From Sporothrix humicola (Eukaryota > Ascomycota > Sordariomycetes > Ophiostomatales > Ophiostomataceae): a stretch of 64,000 nucleotides of DNA. The notes under the pieces are model-generated. The model saw only the letters and a program-made list of their open reading frames with translations, ran no database searches and was not told where the DNA came from. Location: contig WNYE01000058.1 of assembly GCA_021396245.1 (NCBI GenBank), positions 124,001-188,000 on the forward strand, in the 5' to 3' direction. The position numbers and the translations under genes are program-made. How positions within the stretch are numbered: the first letter of the stretch is position 1; each line of letters starts with the position of its first letter. Of this stretch, positions 23,723 through 36,285 are shown piece by piece.

Positions 23723-26640
23723 ATGCGCAGCCTGTATTAGGTGGTAAAAACAGCCTACAGGCACAAGGCGTCTCGCCCAAGCAGACACGGGTTTCCAATT
23801 TCCATGTGCAGATTTTTGCGACGCCAAGACGTAAAAAATCTGGTAGGAAAAAGGAGAACAGTAAGAAAGGCGAAAAAGTGAAGCATCGTGGACCTGGGTC
23901 TAGATTTTTGTTCTTCTCTTTTCGGTGGCCATTTTGGAGGTGGTGAGGCCGACAGAGAACAGAGAAAAAAGGAGTAACCACGGCGAATACAGCCGGCTAA
24001 GCGAGAAAGCATGCAGGCTGCTGAGATAGGAAGGCAGTAATGGCGCAGAGGCACAGGGACGCAACGACGAGGCTGTTGGGCGGCCAAAATAAACAATGCA
24101 GGCACGAAGTACAGTATCGTCAAAGAAGCGAGATTGAATTGGCCAAAATGAAGGGACCCTGCGTCTGGCGAAGCGCGCATAGGCCGGGCCATTATCAAAA
24201 GGCTATTATCGTGCATTTGCGTGCACGATGAAAATAAAGTTTAGTATTATGGCTCGTTTGTTTTTTGTTGCTTGAATGGATGTGCAGCCCGTGCATGGAC
24301 GTTTTGTATGCATTCTGCTTTATTCCGGAATTTTACACGGGGAACGAGAAAAAGGCCGGTGCACAAACACCAAACACAAACACAGCCCATCCACGGACAC
24401 GGGAGACAAAATATACGATGCAGATAACACTCGCAGGAGGGGCACAGGAGAGGAGACAGAGGGGACACACACAACCAAGGGACGGCCGGGAAGACAGAAA
24501 GACAGAAAGACGCAAAAGTTGGTTCGGGACCTCTGCTCTATTTTTTTAGGGGAGAAAAGGAGAGGAAAAGCAGGAACGGGAGCGGGAAGGGCAAGGAAAG
24601 AAAAAGCACGACATCGTCGACGGGACGGGTTGGGACAGGCACATCGTGTGCCGTGTGTAAGTGGGGTGAGATGGGCGAGATGGCACTGAGATGGTACTAC
24701 TGTATTGCAGGATAGATGTTTAATAAGCCTGAACGTCGTAGATGAAGGGCCTTGCACTCAGGCGAGATGTGAGGCTATTATGGTGAAAGTCTGTTGCCAT
24801 AGAAGAGGGAGCCGACAGGAAAGATAACGACGAAACAAAAGACGACCAAAAAGACGAAACCTGGGTCCTGCAGCGGATATCAAACTGTGCTTTATCTTCA
24901 GTGTAAAAGGTTGGAGGCCAAGTGAGATGCGACTGGACAGTGGGAGTCTGACGATAGGAGCATTGTTTGGTTTTGCCTGTCTTTTCTTACTATCAATCCT
25001 GCTATCTTACTGCTACCAAACGACGTGCTTGTTGGTTCTTTGCACAGCCGCGTTTCGCGATGGCATATCGTGAGATGCAAGCTAGGCGATGAGAGATTGT
25101 ACAAAAAAATACTGGAGGATACTGAGTAGCCTTATCATTCACCAGCTTTCACAGTCACAGCTCTACATTTCATTTTGAAAAGGTCCAGACTCTCTCAGAC
25201 CTCGGGTGGCTTTTTTTTTTTTTTGGCTTATGGCTTTTGCTGGCTTCAACATCGTGGCTTTCTCGGGGAATGTGTGTTGATGGCGTTGTCGGCGTTCCCT
25301 TTTCTACTGTCTTTTCTGTCTTGTCATACTCTCCTCCGACACAAGTACCGAGTCCCTGGATGCGCCAATCGGGTGATGCAGCCTCCATCATGAACTATTG
25401 TTGACTTTTTTCTGTCAACGCCTCGAGGTGCCCGTGTTCGCCGTCCATCGGAAAAAGTTGCATGCAAGATAGACGCCTCTTCCGGCGACGAAAATGAATT
25501 CCCGGAGGAAAAAAGAAAAAGAAAATGCGGAGTACTTTTTGACATCGCGGCGCCATACTCTGAACAGAATACTCTTGACGCCATGCTCGACGTCCACCAT
25601 TCCTTTTCGGCTTTCAGCTGCAAAGAGTGTCAAGTGGACTGCCTCTTTTGGAAGCATGCCTCCAGGTGAGGTCCAGATTGGGTGGTGTTCCTTCGCCGTG
25701 CTTTCTTTTTCTCCGAGTTCTTTTACATCATCTGCATCCTCTTTCAGCTCTCCTGTCGAGGATAATCGTCGAGGATAGTCAGTCGCTACAAAAGAACTTT
25801 GCTGCAGCCTTGAAGAATTGCGTCTAGTCTTTTTTCACTTTTTTCTTTTTTTTTCTCTTTCTTTTCGGCATCATGATTGCTTTTCGGCGTCACTCATCAC
25901 TAGACCTTTCCTATTCGAGGTTTTGAGCGCTCTTTGGGTGTCGACAAGAGAAAAAGAAGATGTCACTCACTGCCGATGACCATTGTCGATGATCCGGGAT
26001 ATTCGCCAATCGGAGCTCTGAAAGACACATCTGACCTGCATTTATTTCTTTTTCTCTCATTTTCTCATTTCTCATCTCATCGGCGAGGGCGATTGCGCGC
26101 TCTCGTGCTGTGAATGGTTCATGATACGAATTGTGAAGAGCGAGTGACAACAAAAAAAAAAAAAAAGCCACCGAGGGCTGAATGGGAAAAGGGTGAGCTG
26201 CACGCTGCACGCAGTGGCCATCTTCATTTACGAATATCCCAAGAATTGCCAATGACCTCCCACGCTCACTGTAAATCACGCAGACTATTGCTAGATGGAG
26301 AGGAAAAAGAAACGTCACATATCTTTCACGATAGTCATTTTTATGAGTTTTTTACTCTTCCTTCCCTTCGTACTCAACACACGAAACGATATGACAATGA
26401 CAAATTGACAAGCTTTCGTCTCACGAACTCGAGGATGCAAAGCAGAGAAAAGGGGGTGGTTCGTGCTTTTTGCCTAAGCTGTGTGCCCTGTGCCCTGTAA
26501 ATAATTACACTGAAAGCGCTGTCCCGTACTGTAACCTTGCCAGCTCTGCCAGTTCGTGACAGGGCTCTTTGCCCGGTCCAACGTGAGATTCTGCGAGTGG
26601 GAGCATTTCAGACAGTTCGGAACCACTGGGAACTGAAGAT

Positions 26641-26677
26641 GTGCAAAGGACGTGCAAGGACGTGCAAGGACGTGCGA
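26641..26677. repeat. CGTGCAAGGA decamer tandem repeat
   Basis: About three and a half tandem copies of a decamer (GTGCAAAGGA, CGTGCAAGGA, CGTGCAAGGA, CGTGCGA). The reverse complement of two units recurs at 59226-59244. Confidence 0.9.
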
Positions 26678-29600
26678 AATAGAAAAACGACGTCGGATGG
26701 TTGGTTGTTCCTTGGAGTCGTCCTCAGTATTTGCAATCAACAAACACAGGGCCGGGCAAAGCCAGGGCGCCCAGGGGACCTGCCTTACAAATACAGGCTG
26801 ACACTCCTCTTACACTGGACTTCACTGACAGGCCTGTGTTACGAGGCTCCCAAAACGTGGTAGTCTAAAGCCGACAGGACTTTTGATACAAAAGATAGGA
26901 TCTTACACAGTAGGCCTGCCCTGCCACTCTGCCTCGTAAGGTCTTGATTGTTGTTTCATTTGTCTGGGAAGGATTTCGAGCGAAGGAAGAAGGGCACAGG
27001 GCTTCCGGGGCTGCCAGGGCAAGGTGAACGAAAACGGAAATAGGAATTGAAAAATACAGTGGTGAGAAGATTAGAAATAAACAATTTGTAGACAGTAAAT
27101 TTGAATAATATCGACAGGAGCATGGACACTCAGACAAGATCTGGGGTATGGAAGAATTGCAAAGTCTGGTCACAGGATGGCATATGGACAGAAAACCTGT
27201 TCCCAGGTCCCAGGGCACCATCGTTTTCGATATGATGTGCCACACAGGTGGATGTGTCTGACAAAACGCTGAATCCATCTTGATTTGCGTTGAATAAATA
27301 TTAGCTCTCATATAGAGCCGTCTGTAATATGTGAGTGATCAAGGAAATTCTTGATTGACCAAGAAAATAAACAAGACAGAAGGCGACCAGTGAAATGGAT
27401 TCAAAAAGATGTCACATTCAAGCAACTCAAATCTATTCTTGTTTTTCTATCATCTTTACGATAATTACTGAACACAAGACGGCGTTGGTCTTCCGAGGAG
27501 ATGAATTCGAGTGTGAAAGTGAGGATCAATCTGGTCATGATGATTCCTCTCAGTGCCTTTCCCCTTTTGTTTACTCTGCATCTTACAGGTGAGCTTGTTT
27601 ATTTTCTGCCCCTTTCATTTCTTCCAGGGGAACAACACAGTATTGTCAGACGAACCGGCCAAGAGGTCCAGCAAGAAGTAAGAAACCAACAGGTGGGAAA
27701 CACCAACAGACGAGAGCAGAGATAACAGAAACAACGGTCTCGTTACGACCTCTCGATGCAGTCAGACGGGCCTCACCAACGTTCACAGGGGAAATAGAAC
27801 GATAACCGAATAAAAGACCACAAGGCTCTGGGTCTTGTCTGACCTGTTGGTCTTGCCCGGTTGAAATTTACCCTCTCATCCCCAAATCATCCCCAAAGAA
27901 ATTGCTGCGCCACCCGCTCACAGGGCTCCTGTCTCCTCTTGTTGCTGCAAGTCATTTTTACGAGGACAAGGCAGGCTGGAGTGACATCCAATTTGTTGGA
28001 GGCTAAACCGAAACAAACAGAACAGGACGACTGACTGTTGGCTCAGCGTAACAGTGCCCACGACGTATTGCTGTGTGTGTCCATACACCGTGAGATACAC
28101 CACCAGAACGACAAGAAAACGAAAACGAATTCAGCCCCCAGGTGGTGCTCGCTTGTGTCTTTCGACTCTTATTCAGTCGCATGGCAGATGACCACCACCA
28201 GACAAGAAACGAAGCACATCAATATTACTCCGTACTCCGTATGCATATTCTCAGCATGAACCTTCTCACAAAAACCTCAGGAGACAGCATGCCATCTCCG
28301 GTCTAGTAACCGATGGCGAGCTGTTGGGACGTTCCTGTGTCCAATCGTGTTTTTTCTCTGTCAACCACAAAAAGCCAGGTGACATCTTTCCACAGACTCT
28401 CAGGAGACATGAAAGTCAGTGAGCCTGGAGAATGAACGCCGTAGGACTCTTGAAGACCCCTGCTCGCCCTCTCTGGTTAACTCCTTTCATGGGGTGGACA
28501 CTTGGACCACCTCCTTCACCATTTTCGAGACTCCTCTTCTCCTCGCAAACCTGAGGCGCACTCTTTGCTCTGCAACTCTTGACCGGTTCACCTTCAGACC
28601 TTGTGCTCACCCCCTCATTCTCAAAGTCATCCTTCATCCTCTTGCCCACTGAATTTCAGATTTCTCATCCTTTCTTTTCTGCCCGTTCTTGCCAATCCCG
28701 CCCGTGCCGCTCCACTGCCATGGCCCTTGTCCTTGTTTGACCTTCTCCTGGGATTTCTCTCATCCTCACTATCTCCATTTGTCTTTTGTCTGCTTGATAT
28801 TGCACACCCCCTGAATTCTCACTTTCCCACCATTTTGGCCTGTTTGCCCAGAACACACCGAAAACTTTCAGACAGAGGATCACCGGGTGTAAGTCGTGAG
28901 GAACTGAAAAGATAGCACAATCGTATGGGGCGCAGGACCTCACCAAGAAAAGGAATTGTGACTTCTTCCACCTCGTGCCCTACCTCTTACTACCAGAAAC
29001 AAAAATAGCAGCAGCCATTCTGTAGATTGCAACCAGAATTGCGTAAACATCGTCCAAAGAAAGAGGCAAAATGCCCTAAAACAAGGCAGCAGATAAGTCA
29101 GGGCACAACAAGGCACAGCAAAGTGGCGAGTGATAAGTCTTTCTTCGACGTGATAACAATATCGATCCGACCACGACCATGACCATGTGCAACCTTTACT
29201 GGTATCGCCATCTCAATCTCAAATCTTGCATCGACAGTTGCACGCCTGTCCTTGTACGCCGTGCATAACCTGCCGTCTTTGCATCCTCCTCGATCCCCTC
29301 AGCCCCTGTGCCGCTCCAGAGCTCATCACTCACAACCCCAACCCTTGTGGGCTTGCCCGGTTGAACAATTTTGTGTTCTTTTTGCAAATCGAATCAATTC
29401 CTGTTTCCCTATTCTCCTACTTTCCCGCTTTTCCTCGCCTTTCCCCGTATTCTTGTCCTGCTTGTGTTGCATGATCGGGGATGCAAGGTACCGGAGGAAA
29501 ACGCAGGGACAACGGCAGACGGAGTTGAATGTGGAGGAAAGGTGAGGGTCAGTGTGCAGAGTGAGATCGTTGAGAAAATAGTGGTGAATTTTGACCGACA

Positions 29601-30616
29601 TTTCCGTGGAAGTTCTCTGCTTTTCCATTGACTTTCGTCCGTTCCATTGATTAATCATTGCTCCGAGGATTCGTCAACACGATCCTCCTTCAGTCTTCTC
29701 GTTTTATCTCCATATCCTTCAATCGGTGCATCTATCTTTAGTCGGAGGGTTTATTGCCCCTTTCCCCAAGATTATCTCACCGAAAGCACAGAGGGAAAAA
29801 AAAGATCGTCAGCCTCCTTCTCCAAGCTTTTTCAGGCCCACCATTTTTTTCTACACAGTACCTTTTTATTTTATTTTTAATTCTTCTTCCTCACGTAAGA
29901 CTGCTCTTTTTTTGTGGCATTTTCCACAGCAGCATCCACGGAGAAGGCAATGCGTATCTCACAGTTTGATAAGTACAGAGGACAAAAAAAAAGACAGGCA
30001 TCCAACAAAGGATCAGACTGATGAGAATCAAAAAGAACACTAAGACGGAAAGCCCACTGTAACTTTCAGGGAAGCCCCACTGTAAACTAAAAGACGGGGT
30101 TCGCACTGCGCCATATGCCATGGGACGATCCGTCGATTCCGTTTGATGGGACAGAGCAGAAGGGCTGGAGAAGGAGAAGATCAGAAAGGCCGGCTTGGCC
30201 GGTTGAACAGCGTTGACAAGGAGTTTGCGAGCGGCGGACGAAAGTCGAACAAGACAAATACACGGATATTTCGGAGTCGGATTTGACATTGTTTTACGGA
30301 GCACACAATGGACTTAACGACGACAACATAGAATCGCCGTGTGGTCAGTGTATGCACGTCACCTGGAACATGTCTTTGTAATGGCCGTTCTCGTGGTCTT
30401 TTCGATCTTTGGTCTTTTGGCCTATTCTCCGTTACCTCCAGAAAATCAATTTGTCTCGCGGAAAACCAAGGGAGAAAACCGTTGTTTCGGAGACAGTACG
30501 AGCACATTTGCTGAGACAAGACAAAGGTCAAGTGAGTACTCTCAAAAGTGTTGGATGACATCCTTATCTACATTGCCTCATCTGAAGTCTGCTCTAGGGT
30601 ATCAGGGATATCTCCT

Positions 30617-30634
30617 GCGGAGAGTATTCTCCGC
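30617..30634. repeat. Short perfect hairpin, 7-bp stem
   Basis: GCGGAGA and TCTCCGC are perfect inverted arms around a GTAT loop. Its GCGGAGA arm is related to the TACGGAGTA/TACTCCGTA motif scattered through the window. Confidence 0.6.
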
Positions 30635-32244
30635 CGTAATCGTATTGTTCCCTTTCTGGCAGTATTCTTCAAGGGGCACTAGAAAGGGGAAGAAATGTCA
30701 CGATGGCACTCTGAAAAAGGAGTGCGAACATTCTTTTCGTAAATTTGGGTATGACGTATCGCAATCCAAATTTTAACAAGACAGACAATCGTCCGTTGTC
30801 AAGTGCAAGCGAGTACTCCGTCTCATTCGTATGCAACGACGACAGAAAGCGACAAAAAGGCGAGAGGAAGCCGACCCAAGGTTGTCCAAGGTGTGGTCGT
30901 CTTTCCAGTGTCCCCCTTTATCAAAACGAGTCTCTCTCGTCTGCTAACGCAGTCATCAACGGCTAGTCCGCCATGGTGGTACTGGATATCGTAACATGCC
31001 GCGGCTTTTGCAGGTGGGGGTACAAGTTGTAAGGATCGTGACCTTTTATTCGCTCTCGCCCCTTTTCATTGAATGCCTTTTATCGTGCACCCAGTAAAAT
31101 CGTCGTAGATTGCCTCCCCTTCACACGGAACGGCATCCCCAAAAGGGCATTCCTACGATGGTGCATGACAGCTCAAAAAAGACGCTGTCCGACTGGTCAG
31201 ACGCAGATGCAGACGCAACACCGGTTGAAGTTGACTTGGTTGGGTTTGACACAGAAAATACAGAAAACTGTCAGAATGGTCGTTGGGGGCCGGTATTCAT
31301 TGCCCATTTACGTTGTAATATCCTCCGTACATTGCTTCGAGCCAACAACAGACGGTCTTGTCCACCTTGTCGGTGCTTGTTGGTGCTGCTTGCCCTTCGC
31401 TTGCGGCGCACCCCACGTTTTTATTCTTCTTGGGAAGCAAAGGCAACAGAAGGCCTGCATGATCTCAAAGTGAGGGATGGCCTAGTTTACGGGGTTTGTT
31501 TTTAGATGAAGGGAAATCAAAACCAAATAAAAATCAAATGACCGAGATAGATACGTCGAGATGCAACAGAAACGAAACCATCGTGAGCCTATGACCCGTC
31601 TCTTATTTTTTTTTTAGTGTTTCTCTGTCTCTCGGTCTTTCTCTCTCGTGGGGGTCGTTTTGTTTCATTCTTAGGCCGACAACGATATGGCATGTCCCGT
31701 GGATAGTCGTACGTCGTATGTTTTGCAGCTTCTCTTTTCCCGTTTATGGAGTTGATGGGCCTCTACCACGGTAACTTTTGTTGCATTTCCTCGCTATTCA
31801 TATGCCAAGCCGTCATTTGAGAGGACCAAAGAGTAGACCTCCTCAAAATCGACACAACAACATTCGTTTTCTTCTGCGCACAAACCAAAAAAGGGCTGTT
31901 GCTTGCAGCTAGAGCGACGGGAGATGCGCAATTAGTTTAGGGGAAGAGGCTTTCCAAGGAGCCCGAGCTCTGAGAGCTTTGGGCGCTACTGAGGACAGGG
32001 ACAAGGGCACGGAATCGAGAAACAGTGATGAGAAGATGAGCTTCTGTGATGTCCGATACTGCCGTCTTTTTGTGGGCTTGTCTCTTTTTTCGGTTTACCT
32101 CATCGGCAGACAAGATAATTTCCATTTTTTCTCGAAAAGTCGAAAGATATCGAGATAAGACAATGGAAAAAGCGTGGTCTCACAGACGCAGAGAAAAGGA
32201 GACGAGAAAAAGAAAAAGAAAGCTGTGGGAGCTGTTAGCCACAA

Positions 32245-32330
32245 CGCCCCTATCAGTGCCCATCAGCGCCCATTTTAGTGCCCATCAGGTGGAACGGGAC
32301 GCTGGAGAACAGCGGGAAGGGCACTAAAAT
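32245..32330. repeat. GTGCCCATCA decamer run overlapping a 12-bp inverted repeat
   Basis: CGCCCCTATCA, GTGCCCATCA, GCGCCCATTT, TAGTGCCCATCA follow at roughly ten-base spacing. ATTTTAGTGCCC (32272-32283) is perfectly inverted as GGGCACTAAAAT (32319-32330) over a 35-nt spacer, so an RNA or cruciform hairpin is possible. Confidence 0.8.
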
Positions 32331-35300
32331 AGCAGTGATTGGCGTTTTTAGTTGCCTCTCGTTGAGGTTCTCCTCTTTTCGAGGTCGACTTTTTCTACAT
32401 GCAGTCTTGGACGTGGCGTCTTTTGTGTGCAATCTGTGTGCATTTTGAGTGTCTCTTTTCTGTTGTTTTTCAACTTGAGCCCATGCTTTCTGACTTGCAG
32501 ACAAGACCACCAGACGTCTTGGCTTGTCAGTTGCCTTGATTACCATTATTGCCAGCTATTATTGCCCATTTCTCAACGTCTGACAATTTATGGAAAAAGG
32601 CAGTCTGAACCAGGGGGACAGACAAGACAAAAAGAGACAAGAAGACAGAAAAAGGCCATATTTTGTGATAGGTCACAGTCAACGGTTATTCGATGCATGG
32701 CCGTTGTCATATTTTGTCTCCTTTTGCCTCTTTCTGTCTCTTTTCCTGCTTTCTTTTTCTTCCTTTTCCCTTCTGCATTCCTTTGACGTTGTTTTTCTAC
32801 GGTGCATTCAATATCCGAAGTGGGCAATGGGCAGACAAGGCCATGGCAGATGATGGAACGACATTCAATAAAACGCCGTTCTATCCGGCATTGTCCTCTG
32901 TACTGAGTATATCAAGATCACGGCCAAGGATCTCTCGAAACATTCTCGATCCTTTGATACCGAGATAGTTCGAGCCTGTTCCTGTCTGAATAGTGTCCCC
33001 TTTCTTCTACTTTTACGTGGGGGAGCCTCTTTGCTGCCGCGTCCATCTACCGCTTTGACTACTTTTAACCTTGGATCGCAAGGGAAAAGCTCTGCCGTCG
33101 AACGATTTCATTTCGATAGCACGATGAGAGTGGATTTTGTTAGTCTACCGGGGTCAACAACAAACGTGGTCAACGGCAAGAGAGCTCCAAGCTCGATAGC
33201 ACCATCTCATCGCCTGCCTTACACCATGTGTTCTTGTGTTCATCTGTTCCCTTCCTCCTTTCTTTCGTTGTCCCCTCTTTACTTTTTCCATTTTCAAATT
33301 TCGAGATTGCAACGCTGGCCCAGTTCTTTTATTCAAAAGTCGACCAGCAAGGTGAAATTGATGGGAAAGGGTTACGAATGCACTGAAGGAGCCATTGCAA
33401 CCTTGTCCACTTGTCCACGCTTTCGATATTCAAAATTCAATATTCAAAAAGGGGAGCGATACGCACGGAAAGTCGGCTTTACAGGAGCTGAACAGGACAC
33501 AAGCACACGTCCACCCGTCCATGCACACCTGTCAAAATGGAAGCGATGTTTGTTCGTTGCTCGAACAAGTCTTGATCGTCGGCCAAGCGTTTCCGTGATG
33601 GATTCACCACTAATACTGTATCACGGCGCTTCAAGATGTTAAAAAAAAAGACGCTGGACTGCAATCAATGCACAAAGCCCGAAACAGAAGCGCACACTAT
33701 CAACAATCTGCTGTATTCGTAGTTGTTACAGTCGCACCTGGCTGCCTCAGTCCTCTGTGCTCGCAGTTCATCATTCAACGCGCATCGTTCGCCATCTCTC
33801 GTTCATCATCGCCTCAGACATGCATGCGTTGTTTGTATTTCCTGTGGAGGATTCCATGCCAGAAGCTGTATGTAAGTAAAATACTGCAGTTGCCTGTCGT
33901 GCTTCTGTCCTCGGGCGCGGAGGACCGCCGCCTGCGTCTGTCTGCCCTTTGCCCTGTAATTGTATTCCTGTAATACAGCGCAATGCTGTCCCCTGGGTGT
34001 TGGGCGGCAAACTCTTTTCTTTCCCTCTCTCTGTCCCCTTTTGACCTCCCACAGCCGCTGTGTTTAGAGACAAACAGCTGTCAGTGCAGAAAAATCGCCG
34101 ACGCTGCCCTGCTGTTACTCTATCTGTCACTTTTGTCTTGTCTCTGTCCTCTCTGTCTTTGCCTGTCTTGTGCTCCTGTCTCTTCCTTCACGAACCCTGT
34201 CAGGAGCGGCCACGCAGACAGCTTCTCTTCTTTGCTTTTGTTTTCCTCTTTGCTTTTCCTTTCTGCGTGTCCCCTCATCTTGACATCCGTTTTGGGCCTC
34301 TTGCATATTCTGTGCCTTTTTCGTGTGGTTGGCCTTCCAGGATGCAATATATTCTATCACTTGTCGTTTTTTTGACTCCTGCTTCTCCTACTTCTTGCTT
34401 TCTTTTTGTTACTGTTTTCCCTCTGCATTTCTGTGCCTGTTCTGCAAAGCCCCATAGGACATTACTTTTTCCAGTTAGCCGCGTTAACCAGGGTCAAGAC
34501 CCCTGCCACAGCTTTCCCTCTTCTCTGTCAGTCTGTCTCCTGCATCGCTTTCTTGTCTTCACTGTGTCCTCCTGACGAAATGGCATACACCCTCTCTTTT
34601 CTTTTCTTGTGCTCTCTTCTCTCTTTCCTTGCCTCCCCTCTTTTTCTGTGCCTTTGCTTCTTCTCATTGGCCATTTCATAAAATGGAACGTCGATCACTT
34701 TTTTCTTCTGCCCTCCCTCTTCTCTTTTTTGTTTTTTTTTTGTGTCCTCCCATCTCCTCTTCTTCACACCCCTCCCCTAGACAGCCGGCCCCTCCTTTTT
34801 TATTTTGTGTGATGTGCCTTTGTCGATTTTATTTATTTATTTTTCTCTCTTCAGGTCCACATCAACAAGAAAAGTAAATCTCCCAAAATCTGGGGAAAGT
34901 AGCATCGACTTTCTTGTCTTTTCTCTTTTAGGGGCAATACCGAGACGACAAGACCAAGACCAAGACCCAAGATACCAGAATATGTCGGCTTCAAGTGACT
35001 GTAGCGTGGGATGAATTCTTGGAGAGTTCTTGGAGGAGAGATATGCCCTCCAAGCTCTCGCTCTCGTGGTCTCGGACAACGTGTCTTCCGTGTGGTGATA
35101 ACACCTCCCTCTCCTTCTTGCCTCTTTGCCACACGGAGAACAGACAACAGACAGATACGGGGCCGGAGCTGTGTTGTGAAATGTTGATCCCGTTTTTGAC
35201 GATCTTTCTTTTCCAGAAATGCAAAAGGGAGGCTGCGGATGTTGAGGACTCTGCAGAAATAGGGAAAAGAGCATGACGATGATCTTTACCACGCGTCTCG

Positions 35301-36007
35301 CCCTCCCTTTTGCGTATCTTGGTCACTTTTGCCTCTTTGTATCTCCGTGTTTCTTCATGTCGGTCTTGTTTCCTTGCATTGTCCATCACCCAGGGAATGC
35401 CAGAAAAGAGAAAAGAAACAAACGGCTGTCTCAGTATTGTCACCACCATTTTATTTCCTCGTTTCTTTTGGTTTCCTCGTTTCTCTCGCCTCCTTATCTC
35501 GTTTTCTTTGCCTCCTTCGTTTCTTTTTTCAACGCCGTGTGGCTTTGTTTCGGACGATCCGTTCCTTTGCTGTGCAGAGTTTTCGTTGAATTTCTTCACT
35601 TCTTTTCAGGGTCTGGCATGTAAAACAGTTGAATACTCGTATTCCGGAGACTGCGAGACAGGAGACCACTGACAAGGCCTATCAATGTCACGATGTTTTG
35701 TCCTTGTCCTTGTCTTCAATCTTCATTTTCATCGCCGTCGTCTTTCTCCCTATTCGGGCGCATGCAGGTGCATGCCAATATTGAAACGCCCTTGTCTCAA
35801 TTCAATAAAGTCGACGCAAATTTCGGGTCGTTGGCCAAGTCCGTGTTCGAGGTCGAGTCCAGCGCCAAAGCTCCAGCATCGAAATAATCGAAAGCCTTGA
35901 CCAGGGTCTCTTGGTAGTCTTTTGTTAGCTTTCTCTCCTCTCCCACAGACGAACACCGTCAGACGGCTACGGGCGACGGCTGCCACGGATATTGCCATGG
36001 CGCGGTT

Positions 36008-36150
36008 CCCTTGCCCAAGAAGCGCTAACAAAGGCCCCCAAGTGCCCCAAGCGACCCAAGAAGAGACTTTGACCAGCCATGACCAGCCATGAAAAGGACG
36101 CCAAAAAGACACCAAAGAACACCAAAGAACACCAAAGCACACCAATGACC
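36008..36150. repeat. Compound 9-10 bp array with CCAAG/ACCAAAGAAC units
   Basis: Units run in order: four CCCCAAG-type nonamers (about 36010-36050), two exact GACCAGCCAT decamers (36071-36090), then ACCAAAGAAC, ACCAAAGAAC, ACCAAAGCAC and ACCAATGACC (36111-36150). The distal part is the left arm of an inverted repeat with 36231-36285. Confidence 0.85.
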
Positions 36151-36230
36151 CAAGAAAATGAGACCGGCCAGTGGTAGCGCTGGCTGTGTCCGTACGGGCC
36201 GCACAAAAGTGGAGAATGTTGGTCTCTGTT

Positions 36231-36285
36231 GGTGCTTTCTTTGGTTCTTTGGTTCTCTGGTGTCTTTTGGTGTCGTTTTGGCGTC
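36231..36285. repeat. Right arm of an imperfect inverted repeat (TTTGGT/TGTCTTTTGG units)
   Basis: The reverse complement begins GACGCCAAAA-C-GACACCAAA and matches the left arm at 36097-36143 (GACGCCAAAAAGACACCAAA) at 19 of the first 20 positions, then loosely as repeated ACCAAAGAA. The spacer is about 87 nt. Confidence 0.8.

Larger units (their letters stand above)
17869..26640. other. Gene desert, part 1: no gene recognised
   Basis: Nearly 8.8 kb with only short, overlapping open frames (up to about 160 codons), none resembling a known family. The 17.9-20 kb part is AT-richer and contains T runs. Short tandem repeats at 20211, 20955 and 23682 are listed separately. GCTCCGTGCTCCGTGC at 21721 repeats the motif near 9840, and TACTCCGTACTCTGT lies near 22845. 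Confidence 0.45.
26678..36007. other. Gene desert, part 2: no gene recognised
   Basis: No gene is recognisable. About 34000-34870 the plus strand is strongly pyrimidine-rich and therefore open in several frames at once, which explains the frames of up to 171 codons there. Other long frames (33031-33642 plus strand, 34991-35599 minus strand) lack any family motif. A frame at 35765-35887 ending in SLAKSVFEVESSAKAPASK looks somewhat protein-like but has no convincing upstream exon. Confidence 0.4.

Noticed and set aside
33031..33642. Open frame of 203 codons, plus strand
   Set aside because: No motif, biased composition, no intron structure or leader consistent with the real genes in this window.
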